From positions 56,972,905 to 57,036,904 of the forward strand of contig NC_134894.1 of assembly GCF_041734735.1 (NCBI RefSeq): a DNA stretch of 64,000 nucleotides, read 5' to 3'. Under the pieces are notes generated by a model. That model ran no database searches and was not told the origin of the DNA. It was given only the letters and a program-made list of their open reading frames with translations. Each line of letters opens with the position of its first letter. The stretch's first letter is position 1. Shown in pieces: positions 1-12,600 of the stretch. The position numbers were made by a program, and so were the translations under genes. This DNA comes from Babylonia areolata. Taxonomy: Eukaryota; Mollusca; Gastropoda; Neogastropoda; Buccinidae.

Positions 1-732
1 GTTTAGTGTTATGTAGTGTATCAGTACCCGGCTATTCAGTGGGGCGGGGCCTCAGTGGATGTACTAAAAATGCGGCGGCACACCAGTGCTTATCTCTTAT
101 CCTCGAAATAAAGAATGTTGGCTTGTCTTCTCTCTCTTTCTCTCTCTCAGTCAGTGCGACGGGCCTTTGACGGATTCCGTCAGCGTTTCCGTGTGCGCGC
201 GTGTCAGTTTCAGTTTCAGTTGCGTGTCAGTGATGGTGATTACATGCTGCTGCGAGGGGGCGGGACGGGGGGGGGGGGGGGGGGGGGGGGTACGTGTGTG
301 TGTTTTGTGTGTGTGTGTGTGTGTGTGCCAAGCGTGCGTGCGTGTGCCGTCACGATGTGTGTGTGTGGGGGGGGGGAGGGGGGGACTGAGGCGCGCGTGT
401 GTGTGTGTGTGCCTTGTACGTGCGTGTGTGTTCAATGTGTGTACGTGGGTGCGTGCGTGCGTACCAGTGTGTGTGTGTGTGTGTTGTATGTGCATGTGTG
501 TGTGTGTGTGTGTTCTTCAGTCAACTCAAGTTGAAGAATCGCTGTGCCCGGCGGTCCGGAAGGAAGTTGTCATCAGTGCAGGTGCACGCCGGCAAGGATA
601 CACCTGCACCCGCTGACACTGCCTCAGGCAGCAATGAGGACATCCGATCAGTTTTGCCCTGATCAGTCTGTGGCCGGATATTTTATCTCCGGCTGTCTCT
701 ATCTGCCTCACTGTCTGTCTGTGTCTCGGTCT

Positions 733-768
<36 letters not shown>

Positions 769-1241
769 ATCACGTGTGTGCGTCAGTTGCGTGCGATCGA
801 GGTCAGGTGTTCATGTGGAGAATTATGACTCGGCCTAGTTTTTCGATTAAAAGGCCGGAGAAACATAGTTCGGAACCTTGGCGTTGTCGGCGCAAACTGA
901 AATGATGATAAAAAAAACAATACATATGTATGATTTTAAAAATACACGGCGGAGTGAACGGCAATCAGTAACAAAGACATAGAAAATATGTCAAAGCTTG
1001 ACTTCGCAGCAAACCGGCAAACTGATGCCAGGTGATATAAGACAATTGATATTTTAGAATTTCCCAACTACAACTGTTCGTAAGCGAACTCTGGGGAGGG
1101 CGGGGGGAGGGGGAGGGATGCTCTGCCGGTGTCAGTTTACCTGAAATACTTTGACACTGGTTCACGGACGCCGGTCACCGCCGCCGAGCACTACACTGAC
1201 GAACCGGGTGATACGAGGCCGGGCTGTGTCCATATGGTGAT
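1..1241. other. Non-coding region with GT/G-rich low complexity
   Basis: No convincing exon is seen. The stretch holds several (GT)n tracts (about 296-328, 460-510, 738-767), a run of 24 G at 267-290, and a second G-rich block at 367-384. A GC box (GGGGCGGGGCC) lies at 41-51. It could contain the promoter or an untranslated first exon of the nuclear receptor further right, but no splice donor or start site can be assigned. A small hairpin (CGGCCT...AGGCCG) sits near 832-858. Confidence 0.5.
267..290 (+). repeat. G24 homopolymer
   Basis: Twenty-four consecutive G, preceded by GGGGGCGGGAC. Such a run can fold as a G-quadruplex and is also a place where assemblies commonly miscount bases. Confidence 0.85.
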
Positions 1242-1473
1242 TTAACTCACTCAGTACGGCCAGTCCTCTCTTCTCCTCTACACAGACCCCGCGGATGTCC
1301 AGTGGGTGTCTGAATGACCCAACCTTTAGCTTCCGTCGTCAGAAATGTGGTATACTTTGTCAGCATTCACCTCTTCAGTATAAGAGCCTTCCACTTGCAA
1401 TATTTTGATGATGGTAATTGGGGTGAAACGCTGTTAACGTCGTCTCTTTCGCCGTTCGTATGGAGAGAGTTAA
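1242..1473 (+). mobile_element. TTAA MITE, copy 1 (224-bp class)
   Basis: The element is bounded by TTAA on both sides. The left end reads TTAACTCACTCAGTACGG. The right end, reverse-complemented, reads TTAACTCTCTCCATACGAA, so the terminal inverted repeats are imperfect. There is no coding capacity. It is nearly identical to copies at 12223-12454, 15279-15510 and 32822-33053. A TTAA target and no ORF fit a non-autonomous piggyBac-type element; the family assignment is inference. Confidence 0.8.
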
Positions 1474-3140
1474 CATCTCCATGAGTTAAGTCACAGGTGG
1501 AGGTTCACGATAACTGACGATGATGCGTGAACCTGTATAATAACTTGATCTGATGATATTACCGTACGGCGTAGGCGTAGTAGCCTACATGTACATGTTT
1601 GATGAATAGTTTCCAGATCATGAATTCAGACGGTGTAAGACGGTACATCAGTGCATCGGCTGATTCCTCAGTTTTACTCTATATGTTATTTATCTACTGA
1701 GATGATTAGCCCATAGTTTTAGAACTGAGAACTGACTCTGTTAACCCATCATCAGCCAACTCAGTCGGTATAGAACCAGCACGGCAGTTCACTCAGTGAT
1801 GATAAACAGCCGTCCTGACTGAACTGACGGACAACTTGTGACACACAATTAAAGTATATCATTATTACATATTATTATTATCATTATTGTTTTTATTCTT
1901 ATTGTTGTCAGTGTTTTCGTTGATGCTGTTGTTATTGCTATTATCATTATTTTTACTGATTATTATTCTGTGCAGCTGGTGATGGATTATGACTTGATTG
2001 ATCAGTTGATTGATCAGTTCAGTGTTCGACGCCTATCTTCGGCGTCGGCCAGTCATTCAGTCGTTTCCTGTACGAGTCATTCTTGACGCTTCAATAACGC
2101 GCACACATGAGCATGCAGTATTATTAGAGTGCATCAAAAAGTTTTTCTTCAAACAAGCATTGGCTGTGGAAAACAAAATTAATATTCAACAAACAAAAAT
2201 GAATAAAACACCAATGTAAAGTACCAGACTCAGTGGAAATTTGATCCCGTTAAACTTGAGAGAAAAACTTTTTTTGACCAAAGAAAGACACCATTATCAA
2301 GGTAAAACTAGGTCGATGTGGACAAGCCAGCGAGACAGTTCACTTTGCTTCAGTCCGCGGGCAGGGTCGTGCAAGAGTGCAAGGTGAAGGATACGCAGTT
2401 GTCTAACAACAAAACATGGCTGACGACGACATGCAGTCAATGCGGCTGTGACTGAAAGGTAGGTAAGAGGATAGAGCATGTCATGATTATTTCTAAGTTG
2501 GATGTTTGTCTATTCGATGATAATTGTCAGTGTTGTTGTCAGTTGTCATTTGCTGTGAACATACATTGAAGTTCGAGACAGAATCAGGTCACATGATCAC
2601 GCAAGCCTTCTGATATCAGACAAAGTGTGCGCCTGTTTCATTTCACTGTGGTTGTCTTTGACGTCTGTCAGTTTAGTTGTGTGGCTGTTTGTAGATATGC
2701 ATGCATGCCTTTGTCTATCTGTCGTCCTATCCTCTGTCTCTGTGATGGGAAAAGTGTGTGTGTTCGTTAAATGGACACGGATGAAACAAGTTTTCAGACC
2801 CAATACATAAATCTCTCCCAATACATAAATCTCTAAACTGAACCAAATTGTCTTGGGGGAAAAAAAAACAAACAAAAACCGATCCGCAAAGCCGTAGATA
2901 GATTAGTAGGCATTACACATTTCCATGATTCCCACAGATAAACAAGAGAGAGAGAGAGAGAGTGTGTGTGTGTGTGTGTGTGTTTTCAGATATACGTTTG
3001 TGTGTGTTTTCAGAGATACGTTTGACTGAATGAGTCTTGTTATTGTTCTCTGACTTTGGTTCACAAATTAAATTCCAGAGATGTCAGAAAAGTTTCATAT
3101 GCAAAGAAAAACTCATTCAGAACTTTAATCGCTCCCTCTC

Positions 3141-3177
<37 letters not shown>

Positions 3178-3433
3178 GTGTTTCACTCATTTTGGCTGGC
3201 TGTTTGAGGGTCTGTCTGTCTCCATCCCTCTCTCTCTCCCACTCTCTCTCTCTCTCACTCCTGCGTTCTGCTGTGGCTGCAGGCAACTCCTTACCAAATA
3301 TAGCAATGTACATCTTGGTTTCCATAACAACTCACAACTTTTCTCTCTCTCTCTCTCACTTTCTCTTTTCTCTCTCTCTCTCTCTGTCTCTCTACATTTG
3401 AGAAAGACGTAGAGATGTAGCCTATGTCTGGAA

Positions 3434-3513
<80 letters not shown>

Positions 3514-3522
3514 GCACACACA

Positions 3523-3570
<48 letters not shown>

Positions 3571-4170
3571 TGCTTGAGCAATTTGCTTAATTGTCTGATC
3601 ATTGTATGTTTCATGTTTTATTAATTTTTTTTTTATGTAGATTCTGTATCTCACTATCTGCTCTTCAAGCAATGATGCTAATGATGGCAAATTTAAGAAT
3701 AAACCTGTCGAGTTCAACATCAGAGTTTGTCACAGTAAGTGAGAAATGTAAAGTCATTACCAACATTGACTGCATTAAAAACAAAATCATTAGTCGTGAT
3801 AGATCTCTGTGGGTGCTGTTACAATATTCCTTCAAACATGTTATAAGTCCTTGCCATTGGATGAAATGCTGTTTACTGAGTCCAGTTGCAGATACTCAAA
3901 TCACCCTCAGCTCACTTGAAAATATATCTGAATATCTGTGAATGCTTGAGATAGTTTGAAGTTTAGTCACAAGCCATGTTGGCCTTTGATTTATCTTGAT
4001 GTTTAGTCATGAGCCATGTTAGCCTGTGATTTATCTTGATTATGCTATCAGGAAATCTTTCGTAAGATAATGTATACAGTGAGTTGATTCATTTTGTTAT
4101 TCCGGAATTGCACACACACACACACACACACATTTTTATGCATGAGCATGCACATACTTACCTCCCAGTA
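1474..4170. other. Non-coding region with microsatellites
   Basis: No exon or recognisable transposon is seen. It holds (GA)n(GT)n at 2946-2983, (GT)n at 3144-3175, CT-rich sequence at 3226-3390, (CA)n at 3438-3509 followed by (CT)n at about 3525-3560, and (AC)n at 4111-4131. A small tandem duplication at about 3961-4040 (unit about 41 bp) contains TTTAGTCAYRAGCCATGTT twice. ORFs through these tracts are low-complexity artefacts. Confidence 0.6.
3438..3570 (+). repeat. (CA)n-(CT)n compound microsatellite
   Basis: About 72 bp of nearly perfect CA repeats pass into about 40 bp of CT repeats and then a short CA tract. Confidence 0.9.
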
Positions 4171-4261
4171 CAGTGTCTGTGAGGGTCTGGGTTAGAATGC
4201 TGGTCTTGCCATTTCTCTCAAGTTTGACTGGAAAAAGCAAGCTGAGCATCCAGTAATTTGG
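4171..4261 (+). mobile_element. SINE-C, left part of a split copy
   Basis: The text from GTCTGTGAGGGTCTGGG to CATCCAGTAATTTGGATGA matches the head/central part of the SINE-C copy at 39556-40653. It stops abruptly where LINE coding sequence begins, and the rest of the SINE resumes at 5513, so the LINE at 4262-5512 lies inside it. Confidence 0.7.
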
Positions 4262-5512
4262 ATGACTTGAAAACAGTCATAAATGAGACGGAAGCCTGTG
4301 TGGCTGATGTAAAGGTGTGGATGGACAGAAACAAGCTAAAACTTAACGAAGAGAAAACCGAGCTCTTAGTTGTAGGAGACTGAGCTTGTCTCAATGAAAT
4401 AAAAAAAAGGCTGAGTCACTCTTGGCACTTCTACAGTTACTTTTCAAACATCAGCTAAATACCTAGGTGTACATATTGATCAGACCTTGACTATGGCTGA
4501 CCACATTTCATCTCAGTGTCGCTCATGCAATTTTCATCTTCGCAGACTGGCCTCAGTCAGACCATACTTAACATAGAAAAACATGGCCCAGTTGGTTTCC
4601 TCTTTTGTCCTGTCCAGACTGGATAACTGCAATTCTGCCTTAGCAGGTTTACCATCTTCCTCTCTTATTAGACTACAGAAAGTACGGAACAATGCTGCTC
4701 GACTTGTCCTAGAAAAAAGAAATCTGATCATGTCACACCTCTTTTGCATCAGTTACACAGGCTTCCTATAGAGTCCCGCATTCACTATAAACTAGTGACA
4801 CTTGCATTCCGACATTTTGATGAATCTCTTCCCCCGTATCTCTCCTCTGTGCTGGAAACGCACGAACCTTGTAGAACGCTAAGATCCAGTTCTGAACTGT
4901 TACTTAAAGTCCCAAGAACTAATTTAAAATGTGCAGGGAAAAGGTCTTTTAGGGCTCAAGTACCCCAAATTAGGAATTCTTTGCCATCATCCCTCAGAAA
5001 TGCTCCTGATCTCCAGACCTTCAAGTCAGATCTGAAAACACACCTTTTCTGCAAACATTTCTGTAATCAGCACGATGGTTAGTCCAAAGTCTGTTCTTCA
5101 CATGGAGTTTTATGCTAGAGATATTTATACTCATATAATCCTGTTTTAGTGCAGTTGATATATTTTAAGTGTCTGGGTGCGCGCACGCACGTGCATGTGT
5201 GTGCGCGCACGCGTGTGTGTGCGTGTGTGTGCAAGTGTGAGTGTGCGCACATGTATGTGTGTGTCTAAAAAATGTGTTTTTTAAGGAATGTTTATCTTTT
5301 TAATCTAAGCATTATTTACTTGATATTTTTATTGTTTGGTGGATCATGCTTTTTTTATTTATTCTGTGAACGCATTGGACTGAGCTGTTGTAATGTTTTT
5401 ATGTTATGTTTATATCTGGCTCGATGATGTAAGGCGCTTTGACCAGCATTAGTACTGGATATCGCGCCATAGAAAAATTATGAATTATTATTATTACTAT
5501 TCTTATTATTAT
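4262..5512 (+). mobile_element. L2/CR1-like LINE, 5'-truncated 3' end
   Basis: Broken reading frames encode the C-terminal part of a non-LTR reverse transcriptase protein. In order these are: DDLKTVINETEACVADVKVW, AKYLGVHIDQTLTMADHI, FVLSRLDNCNSALAGLP, LQKVRNNAARLVL, LHQLHRLPIESRIHYKLV, RSFRAQVPQIRNSLPSSL and FKSDLKTHLFCKHF. This order is typical of the L2/CR1 group downstream of the catalytic motif. The catalytic domain is missing because of 5' truncation. In-frame stops (for example TGA just after VVGD, near 4380) and frame changes show it is dead. The 3' end carries AAGGCGCTTTG followed by an ATT-rich tail at about 5487-5512. The clade call rests on remembered family resemblance. Confidence 0.8.
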
Positions 5513-5745
5513 TATAAACTGGAATCCCACTTTTAGCATGCACTTGTCACATAGAAAAAGAACCATGCCAGCATGAGTTTTGTCTCCGGCAAAATTCTGT
5601 AGAAGAAATCCACTCCGATATTATGTATGCATGCAAACATGGCCTGATGAAACGCATTGGGCTATGCTGCTGGAAAGACATCTGCCTAGCAGATGTAGTA
5701 TAGCGGATATGGATTTATACTTAAGAAACTGTAACTGAAACACGG
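5513..5745 (+). mobile_element. SINE-C, right part of a split copy
   Basis: It resumes with ATAAACTGGAATCCC and then GCATGCACTTG, GGCAAAATTCTGTAGAAG and AAATCCACTCCGATA (the central domain). The SINE-C 3' part follows (CAGATGTAGTATAGCGGATA) and ends in AAACTGTAACTGAAACA. Together with 4171-4261 it makes one SINE interrupted by the LINE. Confidence 0.75.
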
Positions 5746-5819
5746 CACAGTACAACAAACATACCATTCTTACTACCAAGAGGGAAGAACATCACTAAAT
5801 AATTCATCTTTCTACACAG

Positions 5820-5849
5820 ATGGCCGAGCTCACCTTATCCTGGGACTAA
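5820..5849 (+). promoter_or_regulatory. Upstream ORF in the receptor 5' UTR
   Basis: ATG at 5820 opens MAELTLSWD and then stops at TAA 5847-5849, 69 bp before the main ATG. If the acceptor at 5819 is used, this uORF begins exactly at the exon edge. It would be expected to lower translation of the receptor, which is an inference. Confidence 0.4.
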
Positions 5850-6092
5850 GCAGCACTTTAGGCAGAGGATGCTCACTGTCTGATCAATTTGGCAAGTCGC
5901 TCCGAAAACTCTGAGAACATGGCTGACGAGGACTTGCCCAGTGAAGAGCAGAGCTCTACACACAAACGTCACAGACCAAAGAACTTGAAGATCTGTGGTG
6001 TGTGCGGGGACAGGGCACTGGGTTACAACTTCAATGCTGTGACTTGTGAATCCTGCAAGGCCTTCTTCCGTCGGAATGCCTTCAAGGACTCT
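5820..6092 (+). CDS. HR96: HR96-like exon with start codon and first zinc finger
   Basis: The acceptor TTTCTACACAG ends at 5819 and the donor CT|GTGAGT starts at 6093. Coding runs from ATG 5919 (58 codons, ends in phase 0). It encodes an acidic start ([11 protein letters not shown]), a basic stretch (HKRHRPK), then [20 protein letters not shown] and [12 protein letters not shown], which is zinc finger 1 with the recognition helix. Bases 5820-5918 would be 5' UTR and contain a 9-codon upstream ORF that starts at the first base of the exon. Confidence 0.93.
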
Positions 6093-6133
6093 GTGAGTAG
6101 TGGCTGATTTGACTGTAATATTTCTTTCCTATG

Positions 6134-6186
<53 letters not shown>

Positions 6187-6545
6187 ACGGGCGCAATAGC
6201 CGAGTGGTTAAAGAGTTGGACTGTCAATCTGAGGGTACCGGGTTCGAATCACGGTGACGGCGCCTGGTGGGTGAAGGGTGGAGATTTTTACAATCTCCCA
6301 GGTCAACATAATGTGCAGACCTGCTAGTGCCTGAACCCCCTTCGTGTGTATATGCAAGCAGAAGATCAAATACGCACGTTAAAGATCCTGTAATCCATGT
6401 CAGCATTCGGTGGGTTATGGAAACAAGAACATACCCAGCATGCACACCCCCGAAAACGGAGTATGGCTGCCTACATGGTGGGGTAAAAATGGTCATACAC
6501 GTAAAACCCACTCGTGTGCATACGAGTAAACGCAGAAGAAGAAGA

Positions 6546-6611
<66 letters not shown>

Positions 6612-9600
6612 TGAGGTATTTAATGTTTTCTTTTGTTTGTTTTGTTGTTGTTGTTTGTTTGTTTCTGCTTCACTGTTACCCAGTATGTTTCTTTTTACTG
6701 TGCTGCCATGCATCTATTTTGGGTTTGGGGGTTTGTTTGTTGTTGTTTTTTTTTGCTCGTTTTGTTTGTTTGTTGTTGTTGTTGCACTGTTATACAGTGT
6801 CAATGCTAATTATGTTCAGAAAACATAAACGAAGCACAAATTATTTAAACAAAGAAAATCTTTCATACAGTCCTTTTCAGGTAAGAGGGAAAATTAACTG
6901 TGGGGTCTGTGATTTTTTTTTTTTTTTTCACTGATAACAATCATGTATTCTGAAGGTCCTTTCTCCCTGAAAAGTCTGTAATCCTTTGAGCAGTTTGAAT
7001 TAATGAATGAATGAAATGATAACAGCAAAGAAATGAATGAAGAAAGAAAAAAGTGACAAAATACTTGGAACATGTTAGAAAAGAATGGAACAGAATAATG
7101 ACATGCAACGTCGACTGAGATTCTAACCAGGAGTGAAATTCAGATAACCTATTATTTTTACTGATTTGGTAAAACAGTACTTCATGATCGGATTGTCCAT
7201 GATTTTCCATGACTAACAAAGAAAGTTTACATTTATATTTTACTCATTCAACTGCTGTGTTTTAGTTGGTTATAGTTATTTGTGCACTCATTCATCTATT
7301 GATTGATCGATTTATTCATTTTCAGCAAATCAAATGCCTCTTCAGTGGCAGTTGTGTGATTGATCTTCGAACCCGAAGATTCTGTCCTGCATGCCGAATC
7401 AACAAGTGTTACGAGATTGGAATGAAAAGAGAGATGATATTAGGTGAGGGTTTTTTATTTTTATTTATTTTTTGGGTTTTTTTTTTTTGAGAAGTAGATA
7501 GATTATCTGCGTATTTGCTTTCTGCATTTCTTTCTCCATTTACTTGTTTATTTTCATTTGGAAGCAGTTTTGCTCAGTAACTAATTTGTATGTTTTACTC
7601 ATATGTAGCTTTGTGTATGTGTTGTGGAGACAGAGTAGGATTTTGGTTTTTGTCGTTTCTGTTTTATCTGCTTGTAGTGTCTGGGGAAGACACCAGATCA
7701 AGGCAAAAACCTGTCCATTAAAGGCTGCAGAAGATGTCACTCTGTGCCAGTCATTATTTCAATTTATCAGTCAGTCTGTATGTATGCATAGGATGTGCAA
7801 ATGAACTGCCTGAAAGGAAGGTCATAAAATAGAAATATTGGGAATGAAAGTAATGTATGTAAAGAGTGATCAGTTCCTAGATTTGTTGCTATTTTTGTTT
7901 TTATATGTTCATGTTTGCTTGTGTGTATGGATAGATTGTCAGTAGGTTCTTATCTGTTATTGTAATTTTTCTTTCTTTCTTTTTTTTCTTTTTTTAAATT
8001 TTTTTAATTAAATAGATTAGGACATTGATTTGTTTTTGTTGTTGTTTTTATTTTCTGCCCCATCATCTGCACCAGCGTTCGGTGGGTTATGGAAACAAGA
8101 ACATACCCAGCATACACACCCCTGAAAACGGAGTATGGCTGCCTACATGGCGGGGTAAAAACGGTCATACACGTAAAAGCCCACTCGTGTGCATACGAGT
8201 GAACGTGGGAGTTGCAGCCCACGAACGCAGAAGAAGCTGGAGGAGAAGAGGAAATGGATGGGAAATCTAAGCTAAGGTCACATGAGAGAAGTGCATGAAA
8301 GGCAGCTGTTTAAAAAAAGTAAAACTTTATCATTTGATTTGTTCTTCTATTTGACAAAAATGAATGGCAAGGAGCTATGGGGGGGAAAAAAGGTCATCAG
8401 GCAGTCAAGATCGTGTTACAATTCTGGATATTGAGGGTTTGATGTGGATACTTATATAGCGCCTATCCTCGGTCAGAGACCGAGCTCTAAGCGCTTTACA
8501 TACACGGGGACATTTGCACCATAGGCTGCCTACCTGGGTAGAGCCGACTGACGGCTGCCACTGGGCGCTCATCATTCGTTTCCTGTGTCATTCAATCAGA
8601 TTTCAGACGCACACACATACACACTCAGACAGACATATAACATTTTACGTGTATGACCGTTTTTTTTATTTATTTACCCCGCCATGTAGGCAGCCATACT
8701 CCGTTTTCGGGGGGGTGCATGCTGGGTATATTCTTGTTTCCATAACCCACCGAACGCAGACATGGATCACAGGATCTTTAACGTGAGTATTTGATCTTCT
8801 GCGTGCGCATACACATGAAGGGGGTTCAGGCACTAGCAGGTCTGCACATATGTTGACCTGGGAGATCGGAAAAATCTCCACCCTTTGCCCACCAGATGCA
8901 CCGAGATTCAAACCCAGGACCCTCAGATTGAAAGTCCAGCGCTTTAACCATTCAGCTATTGCACCCAGCACTCCAGACAAGGCTAGACACATAATACATT
9001 TTTCAGTGTTAGTGGTTTTACGGTGTCAGCATTTTGTATGTAATTAAAATCTGGAAATCTTGTGTCGTCCTGTGCTTAGACAAAAAAAAAAAGAAAAGAA
9101 AAATCTTTACGAATGCACTTTCATGTACCTAATTCTCATTTTAGTATTTTGGTCTGTGGCACGTATTGAATTGAGCCACTTTTTTTTCTGTTTTATTCTG
9201 TTCTATTTATGGTTGAAAGATTACAAAACTAGATGAAGGTTGGATGTCTTCAGGGGCCCTGCTTATGGTTTGGCAGGAACATACATGCAGTGTTGACACT
9301 GGAAAGAATTAGAAAAGCTTTCAGTTGCAGTCTATTTCCAGCTGTCCATGCTATTTTTAACAGAGAAAGAGATTGAGGGAAGGTAGAGAAGGGAGGGGGG
9401 AATGGCCAGAGGGGGCTCAGGGTTGTGCAGCCGGTGTGTGTACTGTTGTTTTGTTGTTCTTAAGGCTTTCTTTTTTTCTCTCTCTTGTATCACTTTCTGT
9501 TTAGCTGTCCTTCAAATGAAGCAATAAGATCAAAATTTGAAATTTGCGCAAGATCCAAATAAACAGTAGCTGACAATTGTTAAAGACCGTAAATATATGA

Positions 9601-12600
9601 CAGATATTGCTCAATACATTTATCACGGTTTGAAATTTAGATCAACCAGTTAAGTAATTTGGTGTTTATTATCTGTTTATTTCCGTATCTCCTGGGCTGA
9701 TGGCCACATGTTCCAAGATATGTAAGCGGAAAACCAGTTCGTCCATGTCCATATCCATTTTGTGAACGTCTCAGTGTGTGCGCGTGTGTGTGTATCGGAA
9801 AGTGTGGAAGAACATTTTACATGTGTTTTGGTGCTTTTGATTTCCCCTTTCCCCCCGCCCCTGATATGAGCAAGGCTTAAGTCAGTAAACAGTTTGTCTT
9901 GTCTTGTCTTGTCTCTCTCGTACCAACACATGCAAGCAGTTTGTTATTCTGATTTTTAAAACACGTCTGGAGTTAGTGGAGAAAGGAGAGGAGGAGGGAA
10001 AGAAAAAGGCTACTTTTTGACTTTGATTTGAATTCATTAAAGTTTAATGGCTACTGATGAAGATTCTTCTTTTTTTTTTCTTTCTTTTTTTTTTTTTTGC
10101 TGCCCCATCATTTGCACCGTTGCAGTGGCATTACTCCCACACCGCTCATTTAGATTCCCCCATACACGGCCACACCCAGGTTCGTCCGTCGCAGTTCCAG
10201 CGTCGGCAGTCCACAGGGAACCATTGATGTTAGGTCGCCAGGAGGCCACACACCAGAGGAGACCCTGCACTGCTGCTGAGTCACTTCGGTGGTGTTCAGT
10301 GGTGCCTGTTCTGTTTTAACGTACTTAGGACACCACCTACTAAGCCCCCTACTAACAACAATAATGGCTTAGTCGCGGAGCCAGACTGAGCGAGCGTACC
10401 CCCCCCAGAGTGGAGACCGCCACCACGTCCCTCAAACAACAGCCCCTCATGAATCTGCCGACATTAACGACATTGACAGGACTCACCCCAAGCACAGAAG
10501 TGGAGGGGTATCGAAACTGAGGTCACCATGAGAGCAGGGCATGAAAGGCCACAGACTTTGAGACTATTTTGTTTATATTGATGAAGATGAAGTTTGCTCC
10601 CACTTGCCACCCCCACCCCTCTCTTTTCTCCCTCCCCCCCCTTTCTCCCACCCCACCCCTTCAGTTTGCTGTGTTACCGTGGAGAATTCTGTTCACCCAA
10701 ACCAGTCAAGATCGCAGTCATTGTCATACATTGCACAGTATATTTTTGTTTTTTGTTTTCTCAATTTCACAATGCTGAAACAAATTCTTAACGTTAAAAT
10801 CCTGTACTTCCTTCAGCTTCGATGTGAAATGATGCTAGGATCTCTTCAAAAGCAAAAACAAAACAAAACAAAACAAACAAAAAAACCGATAAAGATCAAA
10901 GTCGGCTACTTTTTTAAACTCATGTTTAAACCCAGTGGCGATAGCCAAGTCTCCTTTACCGCGGACTTAAAAAGAATTTTTTATTGCCCTTAAAGGTTTT
11001 TTGAATGCCCAAGATACACCAGAATAATATGATTTAAATAGCGTTCTCACTGCGAATGCCGCAATTGATTTTTCGCCCTTTAAAAAAGTATGTTCAAATA
11101 TTAAATTTTAGAATGACAGTTAAGGAGCTACGACAGTGTAATGGGTAAGACAGTTTCTTCTCACCCGAACACGCGGGGTTCGAATCTGGTTAGGACTTTT
11201 TTTTTTTTTTTTTTTTTAACCCGAAGCTTTATAATAACAAATACAGAACACATTTTAACGATTAGATTTTTTTTTTTTTTAAGTGTATCACAAGTGAGTG
11301 TTGAAGGCCTTGCCTCTCTTGTTTAAACTCCTATTTAAACCCAGTTCTGTTTCTCACTACTACAGATGAGGCAGAGAGGAAGGCAAGGATGGCCAAAGTG
11401 CAGCACAACCGAGCAAGAAAGCAACTGTCGTCCACTCAGAGCCAGACGCTGATCAAGACAGAGCCTCTTGACCCTGATGAAGAAGCCAGAGTCCGCCCCT
11501 CATCATGCCACGAACTTTTACTGTCACCATCCTCATCTGCCTCCTCCACACACACCCCCTCATCATGCCACGAACTTTTACTGTCACCATCCTCATCTGC
11601 CTCCTCCACACACACCCCCTCATCATGCCACGAACCTTTACTGTCACCATCCTCATCTGCCTCCTCCACCACACACACAGACACTTCAGAGAAAGAGTTT
11701 CAACCAGTTCCCCCACACTGCTTCCCGTCGGATCCGTCAATGTACCGAAAGTTAGTTGAAGACGAACAGATGGTCATAAACGACTTTGCCATGTGGTATG
11801 AGACCACTGTGGCTGCCATGCCGGATATAGCATACAGCAAACCAGAAAACTACCAGAACGCCAATGACCTGGTGAACAACTCGGAGATATGTGTTCGGCA
11901 GCTGATCAGGTTTGTGAAAAGACTGGACGATTTTCGCAGTCTGCGTCAAGAGGATCAGATCGCAGCGTTGAAAGGATCTGTCATGACGTCGCTGCTCTTG
12001 CGATCTGTCGCCTTTTACGTCGTGGAGAAGGATGCTTGGCTGACAGCGAAAGGCGAGATCCCAACCAGCATTTTACAGGAAGCCACAGGGTTTGGCTCTC
12101 TTCATTCCATGCACGTCAGCTATTGCCGCAGCTTGAAAGCAATCATCCTGAATAACTTTACCCTGTACGCTCTGATGCAGGTAAGTTTGATGTGTTGAAT
12201 TTGTGTCTGTGTGACATTGAGATTAACTCACTCAGTACGGCCAGTCCTCTCTTCTCCTCTACACAGACCCCTCGGATGTCCAGTGGGTGTCTGAATGACC
12301 CAACCTTTAGCTTCCGTTGTTAGAACTGTGGTATTCTTCGTCAACATTCACCACTTCAGTATAAGAGCGTTCCGCTTGTAATATTTTGATGATGGTAATT
12401 GGGATGAAACGCTGTTAACGTTGTCTCTTTCGCCATTCGTATGGAGAGAGTTAACAGTGTATCTGTCTGTCTTTTGTGTCCAGCTTCAGTTAAAACTTTG
12501 AAAATTGTCTGTCATCACCTCTTCTTTCTTTCTCTCTTTGTCTCTCTCTCTGTCTGTCTCTCTGTCTCTCTCTTTCATTCATATAACAACACTAACATAC

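Noticed and set aside
86-616. Long overlapping ORFs on both strands at 86-828
   Set aside because: They consist of translated GT/CA and G-run low complexity.
1503-1536. AGGTTCACG...CGTGAACCT as a nuclear-receptor response element upstream of the receptor gene
   Set aside because: The half-sites are inverted and about 16 bp apart beyond the paired arms, unlike known response elements. A chance hairpin is enough.
3187-3720. ORFs of Arg-Glu and Cys-Val repeats
   Set aside because: They are microsatellite translations, with no domain and no codon bias.
5889-5918. Upstream TTG start extending the receptor by ten residues
   Set aside because: Nuclear genes start at ATG. The first ATG in frame is 5919 and fits the family.
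6185-6250. True tRNA genes at SINE-A, -B and -C heads
   Set aside because: The heads lack a pairing acceptor stem and continue into SINE bodies with tails and target duplications.
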